Shown here: positions 35,864 to 43,021 of the stretch, piece by piece
Numbering within the stretch: the first letter of the stretch is position 1
Layout: every line of letters begins with the position of its first letter
From: Caballeronia jiangsuensis
GTDB lineage: Bacteria; Pseudomonadota; Gammaproteobacteria; Burkholderiales; Burkholderiaceae
Reading direction: 5' to 3'
Assembly (NCBI GenBank): GCA_000648925.1
Contig: JFHF01000031.1
Span: 1-64,000, forward strand
Length of the DNA stretch: 64,000 nt
Notes under the pieces: generated by a model
What the model was told of the DNA's origin: nothing
Seen by the model: the letters and a program-made list of their open reading frames with translations, nothing else
Database searches by the model: none
Translations under genes and position numbers: made by a program

Positions 35864-36034
35864 ATGTCACGCAAGAACCATCCTGCGCCGTCGGGCGCGC
35901 CTGCACGGCAGCAACAACCGGCTGCCGCGGCGCATTCGAAGAGCGAATCGAAACGCGCCGCGCCTAAACCGGACGCGGCCAAGGCGGAGCCGGTTCCGCA
36001 CGTTCGGCCGCCTGTCAGGTCCGACGACAACTGA
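35864..36034 (+). CDS. Small basic disordered protein (56 aa)
   Basis: 56 residues rich in Ala, Pro, Lys, Arg and Gln (MSRKNHPAPSGAPARQQQPA start; ends PPVRSDDN). GGGAGAG precedes the ATG by about six bases. No domain is recognisable; low complexity suggests disorder. It follows the 52-residue gene by 86 bases on the same strand, and the two may share a transcript. Confidence 0.55.
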   Translation: MSRKNHPAPSGAPARQQQPAAAAHSKSESKRAAPKPDAAKAEPVPHVRPPVRSDDN

Positions 36035-36052
36035 GGCGCGCCGGTTCGCTCG

Positions 36053-36370
36053 TCAGTCGGTGTATGGCTTGACGAGTTCGGCGCAGCGTATCGGCGCGGC
36101 GGCGCGGACTGTGCCGGTTTCCGCCGCGCGCGTTTCCACGCAGCGATAGAGGCTATTGGTTTTCTGAAGCACGTAGGTGTCTTCGGGAAGGCCGGAGTTG
36201 CGTGCGGCGACGCTCGTCACTGCTGCGATCCCATATCCGTTTTGAATCAGGTCGAAGAGAGTCGCTTCGGTTGGGCGCCATTGCGCGTTCGGCTGAGGCT
36301 GGGCATGCGCCGGCAGGCTTACGGCGGCGATGCAGCCGAAGAGGATGGGCAGGATGCGGCCTGGCTTCAT
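36053..36370 (-). CDS. Small secreted protein of unknown function
   Basis: 105 residues with a clear signal peptide (MKPGRILPILFGCIAAVSLP, cleavage after AHA). The mature part includes LFDLIQNGYGIAAVTS and two cysteines (YRCVET, PIRCAEL) that could form one disulfide in the periplasm. I do not recognise a named family. Upstream on the same strand lies a short leader with a strong Shine-Dalgarno and an intrinsic terminator, which may regulate it. Confidence 0.75.
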   Translation of the reverse strand: MKPGRILPILFGCIAAVSLPAHAQPQPNAQWRPTEATLFDLIQNGYGIAAVTSVAARNSGLPEDTYVLQKTNSLYRCVETRAAETGTVRAAAPIRCAELVKPYTD

Positions 36371-36590
36371 GGGCGGTTCTCCGCGTTATTGATCGATGAG
36401 GCGGTTAGATGGCATTCGGGCCATTGTGTTCACATCGATTTTGGTTAATGCGGGGGTTGCTTTGCGCTGAATCCGCAAAAAAGAGCCTCGCTCGATGCGA
36501 GGCCAAAACCCTTCCATACCCATCGATAGCCCTCCTTCCACCGAGATGGGGAACTCGGGAAAGGGGGCAGGGCGAAGATACACGGCTCGT
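36371..36590 (-). other. Possible leader or small-RNA region upstream of secreted-protein gene
   Basis: On the minus strand this stretch carries a small hairpin (CCGAG/CTCGG, about 36541-36560), then AAGGAGGG eight bases before an ATG at 36523, then an intrinsic terminator at 36503-36477. A 45-codon frame (36386-36523) would run through the terminator. Either the terminator attenuates read-through into the gene at 36370, or the region makes a short RNA. Confidence 0.4.
36477..36503 (-). terminator. Intrinsic terminator, minus strand
   Basis: Stem GCCTCGC/GCGAGGC (36485-36491 and 36497-36503) with a 5-base loop is followed on the minus strand by a run of six T (plus-strand A 36477-36482). No complete gene immediately precedes it; see the leader feature. 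Confidence 0.7.
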
Positions 36591-36818
36591 TGTGCACGGA
36601 GTAGGCGGATTGTCTTAATTTGAGAGTGACGCGTTGTTGGATGATTGGGCTTCCTGCTAACCTTAAGGATGTCGAAATAAGTGACTGCGACGACGAGATT
36701 TGTCTGTCATCATGACAACGGCGAGGGAAATCGCGTGGCCGTCATGCCACACGGACATGCGCATCGACGACTCCCCGATTAACCGAAACTTGTTCCGCAG
36801 AGCGCCGTGCGAAATGAC

Positions 36819-36854
36819 AAAAGCCCCGTAAGCGTTTGAACTTACGAGGCTTTC
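36819..36854 (-). terminator. Terminator of tRNA-Ser(UGA)
   Basis: A 13-bp stem with one mismatch (AAAGCC-CGTAAG against CTTACG-GGCTTT) ends in T4 on the minus strand, ten bases after the tRNA CCA end. Confidence 0.88.
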
Positions 36855-36863
36855 TTCATTCTC

Positions 36864-36953
36864 TGGCGGAGGCGGTGAGATTCGAACTCACGGAAGGATC
36901 GCTCCTTCGCCGGTTTTCAAGACCGGTGCCTTAAACCGCTCGGCCACACCTCC
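36864..36953 (-). tRNA. tRNA-Ser(UGA)
   Basis: A 90-base class II tRNA on the minus strand. Acceptor GGAGGTG (5' end at 36953) pairs with CGCCTCC including one G-U, then discriminator G and encoded CCA at 36866-36864. The anticodon loop CUUGAAA gives UGA, reading UCA and UCN by wobble. The long variable arm and GTTCGAATC T-loop are clear. A TACAAT -10 element lies 13 bases upstream (36966-36971), with TTCTCC 17 bases further. Confidence 0.97.
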
Positions 36954-36998
36954 AGCAAGGCGCGTATTGTAGCGCAACTCATCGTCGCGGAGAAACGC

Positions 36999-38207
36999 TC
37001 ATCCTTCGAGCGATTTCGTCGCCTTGAGCGCGGGAAAAAGCCGCATCCACAAAACAGCGACGACGATCGTGCCGATCCCGCCGATCAGCACCGCCGGCAC
37101 CGCGCCGAACAATCCCGCCGTCATCCCCGATTCGAACTCGCCGAGCTGATTCGACGTCCCGATGAACAGCGAATTGATCGCGCCGACGCGCCCGCGCATT
37201 TCATCGGGCGTCTGCAACTGCACGAGCGACATGCGCACGACGACGCTGATCACATCCGACGCCCCCAGCACCGCGAGCGCAACAAGCGACACATAGATAT
37301 TGCGCGACAGCCCGAACACGATGGTCGCGATGCCGAACGCGATCACGCCTCCGAACAGCGCATTGCCCGCGCGCTGGCGCAACGGAAAATGCGCGAGCCA
37401 GATCGATCCGGCGAGCGCGCCGACCGCCGGCGCCGCGCGCAGAATCCCCAGTCCCCACGGCCCGGTGTGCAGAATGTCGCGCGCGTACACCGGCAGAAGC
37501 GCGGTCGCGCCGCCGAGCAGCACAGCGAAGAGATCGAGCGACAGCGCGCCGAGAATCACCGGCTTGCTGCGGATGAAGCCGATGCCCGAAAAGAGCGCCT
37601 CGATGGACAACGGCGCGCGCATGCGCACCGCTTCGTCGATTTTGATCGCGGCCACCGCGCACGCCGCGACGAGAAACGCGACCGTCACCGCGCCGTACAC
37701 CGTCAGCGCGCCGAGCCCATAGAGCACGCCGCCCATCGCGGGACCGAGAATCTGCGCGGTCTGGTTCGCGGAAGTCGACCACGCGCTCGCATGCTGCAAC
37801 TGATTGCGTGCGACGAGATTCGGCAGAAGCGCGGCCATCGACGGCGATTCGAACGCGCGCGCCGCGCCGGTAATGGCCGCGATCGCGTAGATCGGCGCGA
37901 CATCGTGCCAGCCGTGCCATGCGCCCAGACACAGCACGAGCGCGGCGACGCCTTCGATCGACTGACACACGAACGCGATCGTGCGCCTGTCGTAACGATC
38001 CGCGACGTGCCCGACGACCAGCGTCAGCACGAACATCGGCAGGAATTGCGCAAGGCCGACGAGACCGAGCGCGTAAGCGCTATGCGTGATCGAATAGACC
38101 TGCCATCCGATCGCGACCGACATCATCTGAAACGCCACCGACGACATCACCCGCGCGGTCCAGAAAAGCGCAAATGGGCGATGCCGCATCACCGAGTCCC
38201 GCGCCAT
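36999..38207 (-). CDS. MFS transporter, EntS/MFS_3-like exporter
   Basis: 402-residue inner-membrane transporter with about 11-12 helices. The start MRHRPFALFWTARVMSSVAF, the loop GHVADRYDRRTI and TPDEMRGRVGAINSLFIGTS match the MFS_3 group that includes the enterobactin exporter EntS and macrolide efflux-like proteins. The substrate is unknown and no siderophore genes are near. ATG 38207 is used; a TTG at 38222 overlapping the hemW stop as TTGA, with AAGGA upstream, is an equally possible coupled start. It follows hemW on the same strand. Confidence 0.88.
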   Translation of the reverse strand: MARDSVMRHRPFALFWTARVMSSVAFQMMSVAIGWQVYSITHSAYALGLVGLAQFLPMFVLTLVVGHVADRYDRRTIAFVCQSIEGVAALVLCLGAWHGWHDVAPIYAIAAITGAARAFESPSMAALLPNLVARNQLQHASAWSTSANQTAQILGPAMGGVLYGLGALTVYGAVTVAFLVAACAVAAIKIDEAVRMRAPLSIEALFSGIGFIRSKPVILGALSLDLFAVLLGGATALLPVYARDILHTGPWGLGILRAAPAVGALAGSIWLAHFPLRQRAGNALFGGVIAFGIATIVFGLSRNIYVSLVALAVLGASDVISVVVRMSLVQLQTPDEMRGRVGAINSLFIGTSNQLGEFESGMTAGLFGAVPAVLIGGIGTIVVAVLWMRLFPALKATKSLEG

Positions 38208-38218
38208 CGTCGGCGCGC

Positions 38219-39442
38219 TCAATTTTGCGGATCCTTCAGGAACAGCTCCTGCAGGTCGTTGAGAAAGCGCTGGCCGAGCTCGGTCGGCGCAATGCGCTCT
38301 ATATCGCGCGTGATGAGGCCGCGCTTCTCCGCTTCGACGAGCGCGGGCTCGATCGCGGACAGCGACAAGCCCGTGCGCTCGACGAACGAATGCACCGGAA
38401 AGCCTTCGACGAGCCGCAGGGTGTTCAGCATGAATTCGAACGGCAGATCGCGCGGGCCGACATCGCGCTCTTCCTGAATCGCCGTCTCGGCGGGCGAGAG
38501 CGCCTGATCCATATACGTCGCCGGATGCTTGAAGCGCGCCTGCCGCAGGATCTTCGACGGAAACGACAGCTTCGTATGCGCGCCCGCGCCGATGCCGAGA
38601 TAGTCGCCGAAGCGCCAGTAATTCAGATTGTGCCGGCTCTGCCGATGCGGCTTCGCATACGCGGACACTTCGTAGCGCCCGTAGCCGGCTTCACGCGTGC
38701 GTTCGTGAATCCAGTCCTGCATGTCGGCGGAGGCGTCGTCGTCGGGCAGGGCGGGCGGGTATTTGGCGAAGAGCGTGTTCGGCTCCATCGTCAGGTGATA
38801 CAGCGACAGATGCGGCGGCGCGAAGGAAATGGCCGTGTCGATGTCATGCCGGCATTCGTCGAGCGATTGCTGCGGCAGCGCGAACATCAGATCGAGATTG
38901 AAATTGTCGAAGTGCTTCGCGGCGATCTCGACGGCTTTGCGCGCCTGCGTCGCGTCGTGGATGCGGCCGAGCGCCTTCAGATGCGCTTCGTTGAAGCTCT
39001 GGATTCCGATCGACAGACGGTTCACGCCGCTCGCGCGAAACGATGCGAATTTCGCGGCTTCGAACGTGCCGGGATTGGCTTCGAGCGTGATCTCGGCGTC
39101 GGCGTCGATGGGCAGCAACGCGCGCGCATCGGAGAGAAGCCGGTCCAGTCCTTTGGCCGACAACAGCGATGGCGTGCCGCCGCCGATGAAGATCGTATGC
39201 ACCTGCCGTCCCCACACGAGCGGCAACGCGCTTTCGAGATCGGCGCGCAAGGCGTCGAGATAGCGTTCCTCGGGGAACGTGTCGTCCTTCGATTCATGCG
39301 AATTGAAGTCGCAGTAGGGGCATTTGCGCACGCACCACGGGAAATGCACGTACAGCGAGAGCGGCGGCAACGATGTCAGCCGGATGCTTCCGGGCGACGT
39401 GAAAGCCTGCACCACGTTGATCGTCTTCGGTCCGGCGCTCAC
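38219..39442 (-). CDS. hemW: Radical SAM haem chaperone HemW
   Basis: 407-residue radical SAM protein once annotated as oxygen-independent coproporphyrinogen oxidase, now seen as a haem chaperone. The cluster motif CVRKCPYC (CxxxCxxC) lies within the first 45 residues after LSLYVHFPW, followed by IFIGGGTPSLL and the C-terminal HemN domain. The HemN-specific N-terminal extension is absent, which argues for HemW. GTG 39442 overlaps the rdgB stop as GTGA, so it is the third gene of an rph-rdgB-hemW operon. Confidence 0.93.
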   Translation of the reverse strand: MSAGPKTINVVQAFTSPGSIRLTSLPPLSLYVHFPWCVRKCPYCDFNSHESKDDTFPEERYLDALRADLESALPLVWGRQVHTIFIGGGTPSLLSAKGLDRLLSDARALLPIDADAEITLEANPGTFEAAKFASFRASGVNRLSIGIQSFNEAHLKALGRIHDATQARKAVEIAAKHFDNFNLDLMFALPQQSLDECRHDIDTAISFAPPHLSLYHLTMEPNTLFAKYPPALPDDDASADMQDWIHERTREAGYGRYEVSAYAKPHRQSRHNLNYWRFGDYLGIGAGAHTKLSFPSKILRQARFKHPATYMDQALSPAETAIQEERDVGPRDLPFEFMLNTLRLVEGFPVHSFVERTGLSLSAIEPALVEAEKRGLITRDIERIAPTELGQRFLNDLQELFLKDPQN

Positions 39443-40059
39443 GCGAGTTCCTTCAGTCGTTGCAGCAAGTCACGCAGCGCGAGCGCGCGATGGCTCAGCG
39501 CGTTCTTGCGCGCCGGATCGAGTTCGGCGGCGCTCGCGTTGAGCGTCGGCAGGAAGAAGTGCGGATCGTAGCCGAAGCCGTTCGCGCCGCGCGGGACGTC
39601 GATCACTTCGCCATGCCAGCGTCCTTCCGCGATGAGCGGTTCGGGATCGTCCGCGTGACGCACGAGCACGAGCACGCAGAAGTAGTACGCGCGACGATCG
39701 GTTGAACCGGCGAGATCGGCGACGAGGCGCGCGTTGTTCGCGGCATCGCTTTTCTCGCCGCCGTCCATCGACGCATAGCGCGCCGAATACACCCCCGGTG
39801 CGCCGTTCAGCGCGCGCACGCAAAGGCCGGAGTCGTCGGCGAGCGCGGGCAGTCCGGTGAGCGTCGACGCATGCCGCGCCTTCGCCAGCGCATTCTCGAC
39901 GAAGGTCGCGTGCGGCTCCGGCGCTTCGGGCACGCCGAGCTCGCCTTGCGCGATCAGTTCGATGCCCGCCGCATCCAAGAGCGATGCGAATTCGCGCAGC
40001 TTGCCCGCGTTGTTCGACGCGAGCACCACGCGGCCCAGACCCAATGCGTCAGACACCAT
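39439..40059 (-). CDS. rdgB: XTP/dITP diphosphatase (RdgB/HAM1 family)
   Basis: 206-residue house-cleaning pyrophosphatase that removes ITP, dITP and XTP from the nucleotide pool. It has the N-terminal LASNNAGKLREF, ADDSGLCVRALNGAPGVYSA and FGYDPHFFLP motifs. The ATG at 40059 lies inside the last codons of rph (11-base overlap) and its stop overlaps the hemW start, giving a compact operon. Confidence 0.96.
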   Translation of the reverse strand: MVSDALGLGRVVLASNNAGKLREFASLLDAAGIELIAQGELGVPEAPEPHATFVENALAKARHASTLTGLPALADDSGLCVRALNGAPGVYSARYASMDGGEKSDAANNARLVADLAGSTDRRAYYFCVLVLVRHADDPEPLIAEGRWHGEVIDVPRGANGFGYDPHFFLPTLNASAAELDPARKNALSHRALALRDLLQRLKELA

Positions 40060-40807
40060 GAATCCCCAATGCTTCCTTCTGCTTCAGGATCAGCGCCTTG
40101 ATGCCGCTGTCGGCGAGCGCGATCAGCTCGTTCATCTCGTCGCGCGTGAAGGGCGCGCCCTCCGCCGTGCCCTGCACTTCGACGAAACCGCCCGCGCCCG
40201 TCATCACGACGTTCATGTCGGTATCGCATTGGGAGTCTTCGTCGTAGTCGAGGTCGAGCACGGGCGAGCCTTCGAAGATGCCGACCGAGATCGCCGCGAC
40301 GAACTCCTTGACCGGCGTCTTCGCGATCTTGCCCGCCGCGAGCAGTTTGCCGATGGCGTCGTGCGCGGCGACGAACGCGCCCGTGATGCTCGCCGTGCGC
40401 GTGCCGCCGTCGGCCTGGATCACGTCGCAATCGATATGCAGCGTGCGCGCGCCGAGCGCGTTCAGGTCGAACACCGAACGCAGCGCACGGCCGATCAGCC
40501 GCTGGATTTCCTGCGTGCGGCCCGTCTGCTTGCCGCGTGCGGCTTCGCGGTCGCTGCGCGTATGCGTGGCGCGCGGCAGCATGCCGTATTCGGCGGTGAG
40601 CCAGCCTTGCTCGCGTCCGCGCAAAAACTCGGGCACGCGCTCGGCGACGCTCGCCGTGCAGATCACCTTGGTATCGCCGAATTCGACGAGCACCGAGCCT
40701 TCCGCGTGCTTCGTGTAATTGCGCGTGATGCGCACGTCGCGCAACTGGTTCGCGCGGCGGCCGCTCGGGCGCGGGGGAGAAGGCTTGAGCAGGGGAGAGT
40801 CGGTCAT
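40049..40807 (-). CDS. rph: Ribonuclease PH
   Basis: 252-residue phosphorolytic 3'-5' exoribonuclease that trims tRNA precursors. Typical segments are SVLVEFGDTKVICTASVAER, REQGWLTAEYGMLPRATHTR and the phosphate-site CDTDMNVVMTGAGGFVEVQ region. The N-terminal 20 residues are Pro/Arg-rich. First gene of rph-rdgB-hemW; it diverges from yicC over 238 bases. Confidence 0.96.
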   Translation of the reverse strand: MTDSPLLKPSPPRPSGRRANQLRDVRITRNYTKHAEGSVLVEFGDTKVICTASVAERVPEFLRGREQGWLTAEYGMLPRATHTRSDREAARGKQTGRTQEIQRLIGRALRSVFDLNALGARTLHIDCDVIQADGGTRTASITGAFVAAHDAIGKLLAAGKIAKTPVKEFVAAISVGIFEGSPVLDLDYDEDSQCDTDMNVVMTGAGGFVEVQGTAEGAPFTRDEMNELIALADSGIKALILKQKEALGIHGV

Positions 40808-41045
40808 GGGTCGAGTTCGAGAGAATTGGACGGGAATACCCGGCGGAACCCGACGATTTTATCGTCATTCACCGCCGGGCGTCGGTCGCGCACCCGCCGT
40901 CCGGGCGGGCTTCGCGCCAAAAATGGGATAATGCGGATTCCTCGCCCGGCAGCCAAACGCGTGCCAATCCCAAAGCACTTTCGAGAGCGCCGGGCGTATC
41001 GTTGAATCGGCCTTCGCAATGAAGGCGCACAACGCGAGACGTACC

Positions 41046-41996
41046 ATGATCTACAGCATGACAGGCTATGCCAGCGCGACGCGCGAAGTCGTCGCGAATG
41101 GCGCGGGACCCAATGGCGCGGGCGGTTCGGGCGTCGGTGTATCGGTGGAATTGCGCACGGTGAATTCGCGCTTTCTCGACCTGAATTTCCGTATGCCCGA
41201 AGACGTGCGCGCGACCGAGCCGCAATTGCGCGAAATGCTGATGACGAAGCTCTCGCGCGGCAAGGTCGATATCCGCATCAACCTGAATCGCGTCGAGCAG
41301 ACCGCGAACGCGGGCGCGCTCAATCGCGAGGCGCTCACGCAGCTCGCCACGCTCGAACGCGCCGTGCTCGATGTCTTCGACGGCGCCGAACGCATGCGCA
41401 CCGGCGAAATCCTGCGCTGGCCCGGCGTGCTCGCGGAAAGCGCGGTGTCGCAGGAAACGCTGCGCGAAGCGGTGCTCGCGTGCGGCAAGCAGGCGATCGC
41501 CGATCTCATCGAGGTGCGCGCGCGTGAAGGCGCGGCGCTCGGCCGCGTGCTGATCGACAACGTGACGGAGATGGAAGCGATCGTCGCGCGCATCACGCCG
41601 CTCGTGCCGGAGCTCATCGCGAAGCATCAGCAGAAGATCGTCGAGCGGCTTCAGGACGCGCTCGGCATCGCGACCACCGAAGGCGGCGCGACGGTCACGA
41701 CGAACGTGCCGCGCGAGGAAATCGCCGAACGCATCCGTCAGGAAGTGACGATGTACGGCATCCGCATCGATATCGCGGAAGAGTTGCAGCGTCTCACTGC
41801 GCACCTCGCCGAGACGCGCCACGTGCTGCAAAAGGGCGGCAAGGTCGGCAAGCGGCTCGACTTCATGATGCAGGAGCTGAACCGCGAAGCGAACACGCTC
41901 GGCTCGAAGGCGGCGGCGAAGGAACTCGCGGACGCATCGATGACGCTCAAGCTGCTCATCGAGCAAATGCGCGAGCAAGTACAGAATCTGGAGTAA
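41046..41996 (+). CDS. yicC: YicC-family endoribonuclease
   Basis: 316-residue protein of the YicC family, recently described in other bacteria as an endoribonuclease that cuts structured or small RNAs. It opens MIYSMTGYASATREV, has VELRTVNSRFLDLNFRMPED, and ends with the DUF1732 signature (GKRLDFMMQELNREANTLGS, TLKLLIEQMREQVQNLE). ATG 41046 matches the conserved start. gmk follows after nine bases, the usual order. Confidence 0.93.
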   Translation: MIYSMTGYASATREVVANGAGPNGAGGSGVGVSVELRTVNSRFLDLNFRMPEDVRATEPQLREMLMTKLSRGKVDIRINLNRVEQTANAGALNREALTQLATLERAVLDVFDGAERMRTGEILRWPGVLAESAVSQETLREAVLACGKQAIADLIEVRAREGAALGRVLIDNVTEMEAIVARITPLVPELIAKHQQKIVERLQDALGIATTEGGATVTTNVPREEIAERIRQEVTMYGIRIDIAEELQRLTAHLAETRHVLQKGGKVGKRLDFMMQELNREANTLGSKAAAKELADASMTLKLLIEQMREQVQNLE

Positions 41997-42005
41997 CGCA
42001 CCATC

Positions 42006-42680
42006 ATGCCGAATACCACGCACCGCTCGCATAGCCACTACACGGGCATCTATCCCGGCAATCTGTTCATGGTCGTCGCGCCCTCGGGTGCGGGCAAGTC
42101 CACGCTCGTGAACGCGCTGCTCGCCGAGGACCGGGACATCCTGTTGTCGGTTTCGTACACGACGCGCGAGGCGCGCTCGAAAGAAACCAACGGCGTGCAA
42201 TATCACTTCGTGTCCGTCGACGAATTCATGGAGCGGCGCGAAAAGGGCGAGTTTCTCGAAAGCGCCGAGGTTCATGGCAACTACTACGCGACGTCGAAGC
42301 TGTGGATCGCGGACCAGATGAAGCAGGGCCACGACGTGCTGCTCGAAATCGACTGGCAGGGCGCGCAGCAGGTGAAGAAGCAGTTCCGCAACGCAGTGGA
42401 GATTTTCATTCTGCCGCCGTCGCTCGATGCGCTCGAAGACCGCCTCAAGAAACGCGGCCAGGATTCCGAAAAGGTGATCGTGCGACGCCTGCTCGCGGCC
42501 GGCAGCGAGATGGCGCATGCGTCGGAAGCGGAGTATGTCGTCATCAACGAGAACTTCGATCGAGCGCTCAACGAACTGCGCTGTCTCGTCGCCGCGACGC
42601 GCCTGCGCTTCACGTCGCAATACGCGCGCAACACGCAGCTTTTCGTGGACCTCGGCATCCACTCGACGCCGCAAGCATGA
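42006..42680 (+). CDS. gmk: Guanylate kinase
   Basis: 224-residue enzyme that phosphorylates GMP to GDP, feeding GTP and (p)ppGpp pools. P-loop APSGAGKST is at 25-33, the GMP-binding SYTTREARSKETNGVQYHFV region follows (cut for length), and the lid DRLKKRGQDSEKVI is present. The first 16 residues are a His/Ser-rich extension. It lies between yicC and rpoZ-rsh, so the operon joins GMP supply to ppGpp metabolism. Confidence 0.97.
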   Translation: MPNTTHRSHSHYTGIYPGNLFMVVAPSGAGKSTLVNALLAEDRDILLSVSYTTREARSKETNGVQYHFVSVDEFMERREKGEFLESAEVHGNYYATSKLWIADQMKQGHDVLLEIDWQGAQQVKKQFRNAVEIFILPPSLDALEDRLKKRGQDSEKVIVRRLLAAGSEMAHASEAEYVVINENFDRALNELRCLVAATRLRFTSQYARNTQLFVDLGIHSTPQA

Positions 42681-42749
42681 CGCACTGCAGTGGCCGGGTC
42701 GTTCGGTCACATAAGGTAGAATAAAACCCATATTGAGAAGGAAACAAAC

Positions 42750-42953
42750 ATGGCCCGCATCACCGTCGAAGACTGCCTGAAACAAATCCCGAATCGCTTC
42801 GAGCTCGCGCTTGCGGCAACGTATCGCGCGCGCCAGCTCGCGCAGGGCCACACGCCGAAAATCGAGAGCCGCGACAAGCCGACCGTCGTCGCGCTGCGCG
42901 AGATCGCCGCCGGCCAGGTTGGCATCGAAATGTTGAAGAAGGTGCCCGTCTAA
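42750..42953 (+). CDS. rpoZ: RNA polymerase omega subunit
   Basis: 67-residue subunit that helps fold beta-prime and contributes to a ppGpp-binding site. MARITVEDCLKQIPNRFELA and RARQLAQG are the family marks. AGAAGGAAAC precedes its ATG. It stands between gmk and the ppGpp synthetase/hydrolase gene, the standard order in proteobacteria. Confidence 0.97.
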   Translation: MARITVEDCLKQIPNRFELALAATYRARQLAQGHTPKIESRDKPTVVALREIAAGQVGIEMLKKVPV

Positions 42954-43021
42954 GGGCTGCCGTATCGCCCGGTCTTTTTGCAACCGACAACCCAGCGCGT
43001 CACACCACCACGGAGGGGAAG

